A stretch of 36,036 nt of DNA from assembly GCF_047971885.1 (NCBI RefSeq), contig NZ_JBKEAE010000152.1:1-36036 (forward strand), given 5' to 3'. A program made the position numbers and the translations under genes. The notes below the pieces were generated by a model. The model searched no databases and had not been told where the DNA came from. It saw only the letters and a list, made by a program, of their open reading frames with translations. Origin of the DNA: Tropicimonas sp047971885 (GTDB lineage: Bacteria > Pseudomonadota > Alphaproteobacteria > Rhodobacterales > Rhodobacteraceae). Position 1 is the first letter of the stretch. Each line of letters opens with the position of its first letter. Of the stretch, positions 6,940 to 14,369 are shown in pieces.

Positions 6940-8218
6940 AGCGAAGCGCCTCCACCGGGTCCATCCGGGCTGCGCGGCGCGCCGGGAAGAGCGTGACGAC
7001 GAACGACAGCCCAAGCGACAGGGCCACCGCCGAAAGCACATCGGCCGCTTCGAGCCGCGCCGGCAGCGCGTAGATGCCGCGGATCGATGGGTCCCACACC
7101 CCGCCGCCCGAAACGTAGTTCACGAAAGAGAAGATAGGGTCGATGTAAAGTGCGAAGAGACAGCCGAGGATCACCCCTGCGATGGTGCCGACCGTGCCGA
7201 CCGAGGCGCCGCAGATGAAGAATATCCGCATCACCGACCCCTGAGTGAGCCCCATCGTGCGCAGGATGCCGATATCACGGCCCTTGTTCTTGACCAGCAT
7301 GATCAGGCCCGAGACGATGTTCATCGCCGCGATCAGAACCAGTATCGACAGGATCACGAACATCACGTTGTCCTCGACCTCCAGCGCCCTGAGAAAGGCG
7401 CCCGAGGCGTCGCGCCATGTCCAGATCAGCGTTCTTTCGCCGCCGGCGCGCAGGATGTCGCCGGCCATTGCGTCCACCCTGTCCGGGTCGGCGACCATGA
7501 CCTCGAGTTCGTCGGCGACACCCTCGCGGTTGAAATAGCTCTGTGCCTCGGCACAGGGCATGTAGACACGGGTGCGGTCGATGTCGTAGCGCCCCGCCTG
7601 GAAGACATAGACCACCTCGTAGGCGTTGACGCGCGGCGAGGTGCCGAAGGCCGTCTTGACCCCGTTGGGCGAGATCAGCTTCACCCGGTCCCCGACCTGC
7701 GCGCCGAGCAGTTGCGCCACCCCCCAGCCGAGCGCGATCCCCTCATCGAAGCGACCGATATCGCCCAGATGCTGTTCCGGGTCGGCGATGCGCGGAATGG
7801 TGGCAAGATCTTCGGCGGCGATACCGAAGACCTCGACGCCCGCGTTCTGGCTCTGGTAGTTCGCCATTACCTGCCCCTTGACCAGCGGGGCAACGCGGGT
7901 AACGCCCGGCACCGCACGCAGGCGCCCGGCCATTTCGGAATAATCATCGATCACCCGGTCGGACTGGCCCGTTTCGGTCACGACCACCGAATTGTAGACC
8001 GTCACATGGGCGTTGGCGCCAAGAATCGTGTCGACAAATTCCGCCCGGAAGCCCGACCTGACCGCAAGCGTCGCGATCAGTGCGAAAACGGCCAGCGCCA
8101 CGCCGACGAGGCTGATCCACGTCATCACCGAAACGCCGCCCTCGCTGCGCCGGGCGCGCAGGTAGCGCCACGCGATCATCCATTCGAATGGGGCAAAGGG
8201 GGGCGGGGTCTGGGCCAC
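6932..8218 (-). CDS. lolC: Lipoprotein-releasing ABC transporter permease (LolC/LolE family)
   Basis: A 428-residue permease of the LolC/E family. It has an N-terminal transmembrane helix (about 30-52), a large periplasmic domain (about 55-275), and three C-terminal transmembrane segments (about 280-305, 330-360 and 385-410). It begins FEWMIAWRYLRARR and ends FPARRAARMDPVEALRYE, the family termini. Only one permease gene accompanies lolD, as is common outside gammaproteobacteria, where a single hybrid LolC/E protein (sometimes called LolF) is thought to act as a homodimer. The start is GTG at 8218 with GGAG about 10 nt upstream; an ATG at 8246 is in another frame. It is divergent from the TPP-riboswitch operon. 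Confidence 0.92.
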   Translation of the reverse strand: MAQTPPPFAPFEWMIAWRYLRARRSEGGVSVMTWISLVGVALAVFALIATLAVRSGFRAEFVDTILGANAHVTVYNSVVVTETGQSDRVIDDYSEMAGRLRAVPGVTRVAPLVKGQVMANYQSQNAGVEVFGIAAEDLATIPRIADPEQHLGDIGRFDEGIALGWGVAQLLGAQVGDRVKLISPNGVKTAFGTSPRVNAYEVVYVFQAGRYDIDRTRVYMPCAEAQSYFNREGVADELEVMVADPDRVDAMAGDILRAGGERTLIWTWRDASGAFLRALEVEDNVMFVILSILVLIAAMNIVSGLIMLVKNKGRDIGILRTMGLTQGSVMRIFFICGASVGTVGTIAGVILGCLFALYIDPIFSFVNYVSGGGVWDPSIRGIYALPARLEAADVLSAVALSLGLSFVVTLFPARRAARMDPVEALRYE

Positions 8219-8361
8219 GGGTGCTGCTCCGGTTTTTCGCTTCCATGACCGTCCGGAGGGGCAAGGTCAACCGCAGAGCGGTGGCGGTTCACCCGGCAGA
8301 ACGGCGGCGGGGCACAATTGGCCGTGACATTGCCGTCGCGATCTGATTTAGCAGGGTGCAT

Positions 8362-8437
8362 CGACGGGGGCGTCCGCAGCAGCGGTCTGAGAAGCACCCT
8401 TTGAACCTGAACCAGATGATGCTGGCGGAGGGAGTCG
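8362..8437 (+). promoter_or_regulatory. TPP riboswitch (THI element)
   Basis: The conserved TPP-binding core is directly readable: GTCTGAGAAG, then CACCCTTTGAACCTGAACC, then GATGATGCTGG and CGGAGGGA. These are the thi-box strings in the right order and spacing. The closing P1 stem can be drawn with CGAC at 8362-8365 and GTCG at 8434-8437. It lies 63 bp upstream of thiM, the first gene of a thiamine salvage operon, so TPP binding should switch the whole operon off. Confidence 0.93.
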
Positions 8438-8473
8438 GGGACAGGCTGGCAGCACCATCCGATGTCCCGCAAC

Positions 8474-8494
8474 GGCCCCTCGCCCGAGGAGGCC
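8474..8494 (+). promoter_or_regulatory. Hairpin sequestering the thiM Shine-Dalgarno (riboswitch expression platform)
   Basis: GGCCCCTC (8474-8481) can pair with GAGG-A-GGCC (8486-8494) around a GCCC tetraloop, with one bulged A. The 3' arm contains the GAGGAGG Shine-Dalgarno (8486-8492) that sits 7 nt before the thiM GTG at 8500. No U-run terminator is seen between riboswitch and gene, so control is probably at translation initiation. Pairing is by eye, not by energy calculation. Confidence 0.6.
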
Positions 8495-8499
8495 GACAA

Positions 8500-9285
8500 G
8501 TGACCAACCCCGCAGACGCCCTGATCGCCATGCGCCATGCCGCGCCACTGGTGCAGTGCATTACCAACTACGTTGCGATGAACTTTGCCGCCAATGCGCT
8601 GCTGGCGGCGGGAGCAGCGCCCGCGATGGTGTCGGACCCCGAGGAATCGGGCGAGTTTGCCGCCATCGCCGGGGCGCTGACGGTCAATATCGGCACGCTG
8701 GGGCCGCGCTGGGTCGACGGCATGGTCGCGGCGGCCGGTTCCGCGAAGGCGAACGGCAAGCCGTGGGTGCTCGATCCGGTTGCCTGTTTCGCCACCCGGC
8801 TCCGGCGCGAGGCGACGGCGACGCTGATGGGCCTGCGCCCCGATGTGGTGCGGGGCAACGCCTCGGAAATCCTCGCCGTCGCCGGGTTGTCGAGCGCGGG
8901 CAAGGGGGTCGATGCCGGCGACAGCGTGGCCGCAGCCGAGGCGGCGGCGCGCGATCTGGCCGCGCGGTCCGGTGCGGTCGTCGCCGTAACCGGCGCGGTC
9001 GATTTCGTCACCGACGGTGCCCGTTCGGTGCGGATCGCCGGCGGCTCGCCCCTGATGCCGCGCGTCACGGCGACCGGCTGCGCGCTGACCTGCCTGATCG
9101 GCGCCTATGCGGCGGCGGTTTCGGACAGGTTCGATGCGACGGTGGCGGCGCTTGCGCATTTTGCGGCGGCAGGTGACATGGCGGCAGCAAGCCCCGGTCC
9201 CGGCAGCTTCATGCCGGCCTTCCTCGACGCCCTGTCGGCGGTACCGCCCGAAGCGCTCGGCAACGGCCGGGTGCAGCCGGCATGA
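8500..9285 (+). CDS. thiM: Hydroxyethylthiazole kinase
   Basis: A 261-residue kinase of normal ThiM length. Family motifs are visible: PLVQCITNYVAMNFAAN at about 15-31, APAMVSDPEE at about 39-48, NIGTLG at about 63-68, LDPVACFATR, GNASEI, and the ATP/anion-binding VTATGCALTCLIGAY near 190. It phosphorylates 4-methyl-5-(2-hydroxyethyl)thiazole for thiamine salvage. Translation starts at GTG 8500, chosen because a GAGGAGG site lies 7 nt upstream and family similarity begins there. It is the first gene under the TPP riboswitch and overlaps thiE by ATGA. Confidence 0.94.
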   Translation: MTNPADALIAMRHAAPLVQCITNYVAMNFAANALLAAGAAPAMVSDPEESGEFAAIAGALTVNIGTLGPRWVDGMVAAAGSAKANGKPWVLDPVACFATRLRREATATLMGLRPDVVRGNASEILAVAGLSSAGKGVDAGDSVAAAEAAARDLAARSGAVVAVTGAVDFVTDGARSVRIAGGSPLMPRVTATGCALTCLIGAYAAAVSDRFDATVAALAHFAAAGDMAAASPGPGSFMPAFLDALSAVPPEALGNGRVQPA

Positions 9286-9920
9286 GGGCGGGCTGGGATC
9301 TTTCGGCCTATCTGGTGCTCGACCCGGTGCTGTGTGCTTCCGTCGGGATGGTCGCAACGGCGCAAAAGGCGGTTGCCGGCGGCGTGGGCATTATCCAGCT
9401 GCGCCACAAGACAGCGAGCACGGCCGAGCGAATCGCGACCGGCCGCGCCTTGCAGGCGGCGCTTGCCGGAACCGGGGCGAAGCTGGTGATCAACGACGAT
9501 ATGGAGGCCGCCGTGGCGCTGGCGGCCGACGGGCTGCATGTGGGGCAGGGCGATACCGGCGCGGCCGCAGCCCGTGCGCGGATAGGCCCCGACATGGTGC
9601 TGGGCGTGTCGGTCGAGACCGAGGCGCATGTCCGTGCCGTCGATCCGGCGGTGGTCGATCTGGTCGGGGCCGGCCCGGTCTTTGGCACGCCGACCAAGCC
9701 CGACCATGCCCGCCCGATAGGTATCGGCGGGCTGGCCCGCATGGTGGCGCTGTGCCCGGTTCCGGCGGTGGCGATCGGCGGCCTTTCGGCCCGGCATGCC
9801 ACCGCGGTGATCGGGGCGGGTGCGGCGGGGCTGGCGGTGGTCTCGGCCATATGCGGCCAGCCCGACCCCGAGGTTGCGGCGCGCGAACTGGTTGCAGCAG
9901 TGCGGGAGGCAAGGGCATGA
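9282..9920 (+). CDS. thiE: Thiamine-phosphate synthase
   Basis: A 212-residue TIM-barrel enzyme. Typical ThiE elements are IIQLRHKTA near residue 40, LVINDDMEAAVALAADGLHVGQGD at about 67-90 (read in pieces), GVSVETEAHV, the phosphate-binding GAGPVFGTPTK, and AIGGLS near the C-terminus. It joins hydroxymethylpyrimidine diphosphate to hydroxyethylthiazole phosphate to make thiamine phosphate. Both ends overlap neighbours by ATGA (thiM upstream, thiD downstream), so it is translationally coupled within the riboswitch operon. Confidence 0.93.
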   Translation: MRAGWDLSAYLVLDPVLCASVGMVATAQKAVAGGVGIIQLRHKTASTAERIATGRALQAALAGTGAKLVINDDMEAAVALAADGLHVGQGDTGAAAARARIGPDMVLGVSVETEAHVRAVDPAVVDLVGAGPVFGTPTKPDHARPIGIGGLARMVALCPVPAVAIGGLSARHATAVIGAGAAGLAVVSAICGQPDPEVAARELVAAVREARA

Positions 9921-10720
9921 GCGTTGCGACGGCCCTGTCGATCGCGGGTTCGGACCCGTCGGGCGGTGCGGGCGTTCAGGCCGACCTGAAGACGTTTTCG
10001 GCGCGGGGGGTCTATGGCATGGCGGCGCTGACGGCGCTGACGGCGCAGAACACCTGCGGGGTCAGTGGCGTACATCCGGTACCGCCCGCCTTTGTCGCCC
10101 GGCAGATCGGGGCGATCTTCGACGATATCCGTGTCGATGCGATCAAGATCGGCATGATAGCGGGCGCCGGCGTGGCCAGCGCGGTTGCCGGCGTGCTGGC
10201 GTGCTATCCCGGCCCGGTGGTGCTGGATCCGGTGATGGTGGCCAAGGGCGGCCATCCGCTGTTGCCGGCCGATGCGGTGGCAGCGCTGAAGGCCGACCTG
10301 CTGCCGGTGGCGACGCTGCTGACCCCGAACCTGCCCGAGGCTGCCGCCCTGCTGGGCACGGAGCCCGCGACGACGCGCGAGCAGATGGTTGCGCAGGCGC
10401 GGGAACTCGCGGCGCTGGGGCCTGCGGTCCTGCTCAAGGGCGGGCATCTTGAAGGGGCGGAAAGCCCCGATCTGCTGATTGCCGGCGATCTGGTCGCATG
10501 GTTTCATGCGCCGCGCATCGAAACACGCAACACCCATGGCACCGGCTGCACCCTGTCCGCCGCGATCGCGGCGGAACTGGCAAAGGGGCATCCGTTGCCG
10601 CAGGCGGTCAGCAATGCGAAGACCTGGCTTTCCGGGGCGCTTGCCGCCGCCGACGATCTCGATATCGGGCACGGACACGGGCCCACCCACCACTTTCACG
10701 CGCTCTGGCCGGTGGCCTGA
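9917..10720 (+). CDS. thiD: Bifunctional hydroxymethylpyrimidine kinase / phosphomethylpyrimidine kinase
   Basis: A 267-residue ribokinase-fold enzyme. The start MSVATALSIAGSDPSGGAG is the ThiD signature, followed by GVYGMAALTALTAQNT and, late in the chain, the catalytic GTGCTLSAAIAAELA. LDPVMVAKGGHPLL is the substrate/nucleotide motif. It performs two successive phosphorylations of HMP to HMP-diphosphate, the co-substrate of ThiE. It overlaps thiE by ATGA. A 28-bp gap with AGGGAG separates it from thiY. Confidence 0.95.
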   Translation: MSVATALSIAGSDPSGGAGVQADLKTFSARGVYGMAALTALTAQNTCGVSGVHPVPPAFVARQIGAIFDDIRVDAIKIGMIAGAGVASAVAGVLACYPGPVVLDPVMVAKGGHPLLPADAVAALKADLLPVATLLTPNLPEAAALLGTEPATTREQMVAQARELAALGPAVLLKGGHLEGAESPDLLIAGDLVAWFHAPRIETRNTHGTGCTLSAAIAAELAKGHPLPQAVSNAKTWLSGALAAADDLDIGHGHGPTHHFHALWPVA

Positions 10721-10748
10721 GCCGCCGCCGACCCTAGGGAGACACCCC

Positions 10749-11684
10749 ATGCGTATACTGCCGTTTGCCTTTGTCCTGCTGGCCGCAATTCCCGCGCTGG
10801 CACAGGACGAAATGACCGTGATGCTCGACTGGTATGTGAACCCCGATCATGCTCCGATCGTTCTGGCGCAGGAACTGGGCTATTTCGCCGACGAAGGGCT
10901 TGCGGTCCGGGTCGTCGCACCGTCGGATCCCGCCGATCCGCCCAAGATGGCCGCTGCCGGCAGGGCCGATCTGGCCATCGACTACCAGTACCAGCTTCAC
11001 ATGGCGGTGGCGAACGGGCTGCCGCTGATCCGTGTCGGAACCCTGATCGGAACGCCGCTGAACTGTCTCGCCGTTCTGGACGATGGCCCGGTCGGTTCGG
11101 TCGCCGACCTGAAGGGGCGCCGGATCGGTTATTCGGTGGCGGGTGTCGAGGAGGCGCTTCTGCAGAAGGTCCTCGGCAATGCGGGGCTGACGCTGGACGA
11201 TGTGGAACTGGTCAATGTCAACTGGTCGCTGTCGCCGGCGCTGCTGGCCGGGCAGGTGGATGCTGTGATCGGTGCCTTCCGCAATTTCGAACTGAACCAG
11301 ATGCGGATCGAGGGCAGGCCGGGGCGCTGCTTCTATCTCGAAGAAGAGGGGCTGCCGCCCTATGACGAACTGATCTATGTGGCGAACCCCGATCTGATGG
11401 ACCGCGACAAGCTGCGGCGGTTTCTGGCGGCAACCGAACGGGCGACCCATTACATCGTCAACCACCCCGATGCGGCATGGGAGGCGTTTTCGGCCACGGC
11501 GCCGGAGTTGCGCGACGATCTGAACGCCATGGCCTGGGGCGATACCTGGCCGCGCTTCTCGCTGTCGCCGGCCGGGCTGGACGCCGGGCGCTACGCGAGG
11601 TTCGAGAGCTTCCTCGCCGAAGCCGGTCTGATCGAGGGCACCCGGCCCGTCGCCCGGATCGCTGTTGATCTGGGGGCGCAATGA
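10749..11684 (+). CDS. thiY: ABC transporter substrate-binding protein for thiamine pyrimidine precursors (ThiY/NMT1-like)
   Basis: A 311-residue protein with a clear Sec signal peptide (residues 1-19, cleavage after ALA) and the NMT1/ThiY opening LDWYVNPDHAPIVLAQELGY, the segment that contacts pyrimidine ligands in this family. GYFADEGL and the later GYSVAG fit the periplasmic binding-protein fold. In Bacillus, ThiY binds N-formyl-4-amino-5-aminomethyl-2-methylpyrimidine and works with ThiX and ThiZ. Because this gene lies in a TPP-controlled operon with thiD and a ThiZX pair, uptake of HMP or a degraded-thiamine pyrimidine is the best guess. The start has AGGGAG 7 nt upstream. Confidence 0.87.
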   Translation: MRILPFAFVLLAAIPALAQDEMTVMLDWYVNPDHAPIVLAQELGYFADEGLAVRVVAPSDPADPPKMAAAGRADLAIDYQYQLHMAVANGLPLIRVGTLIGTPLNCLAVLDDGPVGSVADLKGRRIGYSVAGVEEALLQKVLGNAGLTLDDVELVNVNWSLSPALLAGQVDAVIGAFRNFELNQMRIEGRPGRCFYLEEEGLPPYDELIYVANPDLMDRDKLRRFLAATERATHYIVNHPDAAWEAFSATAPELRDDLNAMAWGDTWPRFSLSPAGLDAGRYARFESFLAEAGLIEGTRPVARIAVDLGAQ

Positions 11685-11746
11685 ACGCCTCCGGCCACGG
11701 CGATGCGATGGCGGCCGCATCGCGTGTATCGGCGTTCCGGCCGTGA
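11681..11746 (+). CDS. Possible 21-codon coupling ORF between thiY and thiZ
   Basis: An ATG at 11681 overlaps the thiY stop (ATGA) and opens a 21-codon frame (MNASGHGDAMAAASRVSAFR plus P). It ends at TGA 11744-11746, overlapping the GTG of thiZ (GTGA). No Shine-Dalgarno precedes thiZ, so ribosomes passing through this frame could deliver translation to it. It may equally be a chance frame, or thiZ may start elsewhere. Confidence 0.3.
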   Translation: MNASGHGDAMAAASRVSAFRP

Positions 11747-12471
11747 CCGTCGCCCCGTCCATCATGCTGACCGGTTCGGCGCGGTTCGGCGCGGTCCGGT
11801 TGTTTCCGGAGGTTGCGCTGACGATCGACGCGGGGCGGTGGTCGTGCCTGCTCGGGCCCTCGGGCTGTGGCAAGACAACCATCCTGCGGCTGATCGCCGG
11901 GCTTGAAACAGGCGTAGCCTTCGACGGCGCGGTTGTAGCCGGCGACGGCGCGCCGGTGGCCGGGCGCGTGGCCTATATGGCGCAGACCGACCTGCTGATG
12001 CCATGGCTCGACGTGCTGGGTAACGTGACGCTGGGCGCGCGGCTGCGGGGCGAACAGCCCCGGACGGGCGACGCCGAGGCGCTGATCGCGCGGCTCGGCC
12101 TGAGCGGTCACACGCGCAAGCGCCCCGCGCAGCTTTCCGGCGGCCAGCGCCAGCGCGTGGCGCTGGCCCGAACGCTGATGGAGGATCGCCCGGTCGTGCT
12201 GCTCGACGAGCCGTTTTCGGCGCTCGATGCGCGAACGCGGGCCGACATGCAGGAACTGGCCGCCGAAACGCTCGCCGGCCGCACCGTCCTGCTGGTGACA
12301 CACGATCCGGGCGAGGCGGCGCGTCTGGGCGACCGGGTATTTGTGATGAACGAAACCGGCATGAGCGAAGCGGTTCCGCCGGTGTTGCCCGCCATCCGCC
12401 CCGCAGGCGATCCTGAAACGCTGGCCTTTCAGGCCCGACTGCTGGCCGCGCTCAGGGTCCGGGCCGCATGA
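11743..12471 (+). CDS. thiZ: ABC transporter ATP-binding protein (ThiZ-like)
   Basis: A 242-residue ABC ATPase if started at GTG 11743. Walker A GPSGCGKTT is at 38-46, the signature LSGGQRQRVALAR and Walker B VVLLDEPFSALDARTR follow, and VTHDPGEA is the H-loop. The subfamily is that of nitrate/sulfonate/taurine/HMP importers. The start is uncertain: GTG 11743 overlaps the preceding tiny ORF and matches family length, while ATG 11764 would drop seven residues. Neither has a good Shine-Dalgarno. It energises import with ThiY and ThiX and overlaps thiX by ATGA. Confidence 0.88.
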   Translation: MTVAPSIMLTGSARFGAVRLFPEVALTIDAGRWSCLLGPSGCGKTTILRLIAGLETGVAFDGAVVAGDGAPVAGRVAYMAQTDLLMPWLDVLGNVTLGARLRGEQPRTGDAEALIARLGLSGHTRKRPAQLSGGQRQRVALARTLMEDRPVVLLDEPFSALDARTRADMQELAAETLAGRTVLLVTHDPGEAARLGDRVFVMNETGMSEAVPPVLPAIRPAGDPETLAFQARLLAALRVRAA

Positions 12472-13205
12472 GGGGCACGGTGCAGGGGCTTGCCGCGACG
12501 GCGCTGTTTCTCGCGCTCTGGCAGGCGCTGGTGAGCTTTGGCGGGATGCCAAGGTTCATCCTGCCGGGGCCGTGGCCGGTGGCCGAGGCGCTGTGGGACA
12601 ACCGGGCGCTGATCGCCTGGCACGCGGGGATCACCCTGGCCGAGGTGCTTCTGGGGCTGTTTCTGGGCACGGCGCTGGGGGTGGCGACGGCGCTGCAACT
12701 GGCGGTCTCTCCCGTCGCGCGCTACCTGATCCGCCCGGCGCTGATCGCAACGCAGGCGCTGCCGGTATTCGCGCTTGCGCCGATCCTGACGCTGTGGCTG
12801 GGCTATGGCATCTGGTCCAAGGTCCTGATGGCGGTGCTGATCATCTATTTTCCCGTCGCCTCGGCATTCTTCGACGGGCTGATGCGAACCCCGCCGGGCT
12901 GGCTCGATCTGGGGCGGACCATGGGCGCGCGTCCGGCGCGGCTGCTCTGGCGGGTCCGGGTTCCGGCGGCGGTCCCGTCGCTGGTCTCGGGGTTGCGGCT
13001 GGCCGCCGTCTATGCACCCATCGGCGCGGTTGTCGGCGAATGGGTCGGCGCGGCGGGGGGGCTGGGCTATCTGATGCTGCTTGCCAACGGCCGGGTGAAG
13101 ATCGACCTGATGTTCGCAACTTTGATCGTGCTCGCGGTGCTGACGCTGGCGCTGCACAGGGCGGTCGGCTGGCTCTGCGACCGGATGCTGACGCGGCTGG
13201 ACTGA
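12468..13205 (+). CDS. thiX: ABC transporter permease (ThiX-like)
   Basis: A 245-residue BPD-type permease with about six transmembrane segments, beginning in a short hydrophobic helix (LAATALFLALWQALV). The cytoplasmic coupling loop (EAA motif) is recognisable in MGARPARLLWRVRVPAAVPS followed by GLRLA. EWVGAAGGLGYLML is the conserved segment of SsuC/TauC/ThiX permeases. It is the last gene of the thi operon, overlapping thiZ by 4 bp. Substrate is inferred from operon context. Confidence 0.88.
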   Translation: MRGTVQGLAATALFLALWQALVSFGGMPRFILPGPWPVAEALWDNRALIAWHAGITLAEVLLGLFLGTALGVATALQLAVSPVARYLIRPALIATQALPVFALAPILTLWLGYGIWSKVLMAVLIIYFPVASAFFDGLMRTPPGWLDLGRTMGARPARLLWRVRVPAAVPSLVSGLRLAAVYAPIGAVVGEWVGAAGGLGYLMLLANGRVKIDLMFATLIVLAVLTLALHRAVGWLCDRMLTRLD

Positions 13206-13206
13206 C

Positions 13207-13232
13207 GGGCGAACGAACGGGGCGAACGAACG
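13207..13232 (+). repeat. Two perfect tandem copies of a 13-bp unit
   Basis: GGGCGAACGAACG occurs at 13207-13219 and again at 13220-13232, immediately after the thiX stop, with GGGC starting a third copy. It is noncoding and could be replication slippage. No function is apparent. Confidence 0.6.
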
Positions 13233-13394
13233 GGGCGCGCCAACCCGCCCATTCGTCCGATGGTTGCCGGGCGCAACACTTCGCGGGGCTGCGTGCGCCC
13301 GCTATTGATGTCGTCTGGCGAAGGGCTGATGATACGGCAGACCGGCCGGTGCGCATCCGTGTGGTGCTGCCGGTTCTCCGAAGGGATATTTGCC

Positions 13395-13709
13395 ATGGCG
13401 ACCAATGCGGAACTTGCGGCCGAGGTGAAGGAACTGCGGCAGGAGCTTGAGGAGGTTCGCGCCGCGCGCCATGCCGAGGAAGCCGCCCGCAAGGCCGAGG
13501 AAGCGGCCAGAGAGGCCGCGCGGGAAAACGAGCCTGTCAACAGGCTGAAAAGCTCCATCGACGAGGCGATCGCCGATATCGACGGCGACGAGCTTCGCAG
13601 GGTGCTGGACCGTTTCGCCGACGAGGTGACAAGCCTCTATCACGAACGACCGCTGCTGACGACCGCATCGGTTTTCGTGCTGGGATTTCTCATCGGACGG
13701 TCGCGGTAG
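13395..13709 (+). CDS. YqjD/ElaB-like (DUF883) membrane-anchored protein
   Basis: A 104-residue protein. Residues about 5-50 are a highly charged Ala/Glu/Lys/Arg helix (AEVKELRQELEEVRAARHAE), surely coiled coil. A second helical part follows, with LTTASVFVLGFLIGRSR at the C-terminus as a single tail-anchor transmembrane helix. The HERPLLTTASVFVLGFLIGR ending matches the DUF883 group (YqjD, ElaB, YgaM), which in E. coli tether ribosomes at the inner membrane in stationary phase. The following gene resembles YqjE, the same order as in E. coli. Start chosen at ATG 13395; the ribosome site (AAGGG) is weak but present. Family assignment by motif. Confidence 0.72.
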   Translation: MATNAELAAEVKELRQELEEVRAARHAEEAARKAEEAAREAARENEPVNRLKSSIDEAIADIDGDELRRVLDRFADEVTSLYHERPLLTTASVFVLGFLIGRSR

Positions 13710-13721
13710 GGAGGCGGCGCC

Positions 13722-14186
13722 ATGATCGACCGCGTGGGACGCAATCTTTCGATCATCGTCAAGGCCGAGCGCAAGATGCTCTGGCGCAGGGTCACCGTCA
13801 TGCGCCAGCAGACGGTGATCGGCGTTGTCGCGGCGATCTTCGGGACGATCGGGCTGGTGATGCTGAATATCGCCGGCTTCTATGCGATGACGACGTGGTT
13901 CGGCACGGCGCTGGCGGCGCTGTTCGTCTCGGTCGGCAATCTTGTCATCGCCATCGCGCTTTTCGTCTGGGCCGCCGGTTTCACCGCGCGTCGCGAGATA
14001 GAGGGGCTGATGGAAGTGCGCGACATGGCCTATTCCGATCTGGAGGCCGAGATGGACGCGACGGTGACCGAAATAGACGATCTGCAAAAGACTGTCCGCG
14101 ATCTTGTCAGGGAGCCGCTCAGCGTTCTCGGGGTCGGCGCGATGGGAACGCTTGTCGGTTTTCTGGTCCGGCTGTTTCGCAGGTAG
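13722..14186 (+). CDS. YqjE-like (phage holin III superfamily) membrane protein
   Basis: A 154-residue protein with two central transmembrane helices (about 32-55, TVIGVVAAIFGTIGLVMLNI, and about 62-88, LAALFVSVGNLVIAIALFVW). An acidic amphipathic helix follows (about 92-130), then a last hydrophobic stretch (LGVGAMGTLVGFLVRLF). This layout fits the YqjE/DUF1469 holin-like group that accompanies YqjD. It starts 12 bp after the DUF883 gene stop, so the two are one transcription unit. The N-terminus carries many Arg/Lys and should be cytoplasmic. Exact function unknown. Confidence 0.6.
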   Translation: MIDRVGRNLSIIVKAERKMLWRRVTVMRQQTVIGVVAAIFGTIGLVMLNIAGFYAMTTWFGTALAALFVSVGNLVIAIALFVWAAGFTARREIEGLMEVRDMAYSDLEAEMDATVTEIDDLQKTVRDLVREPLSVLGVGAMGTLVGFLVRLFRR

Positions 14187-14369
14187 TATTCCTGGCCGGG
14201 TTTACCCGCTCCGGGTCCGGGTCGCGGCCCGGCCCTTGCCCCATGCCGTCGGCGGCCGGGGCCTGCGCCACAGCGTCGCTTTCCGCATGCCAAGGGTCGG
14301 CAGGGTGTGGCGCGGCATGGCGGCTTCGCGCTTTACTTGCTCAGCATGCATCATCAGGGGGAACGGGCG

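Noticed and set aside
13207..13232. Tandem 13-bp repeat as a CRISPR or origin element
   Set aside because: Only two copies without spacers occur. It is simple slippage-type repetition.
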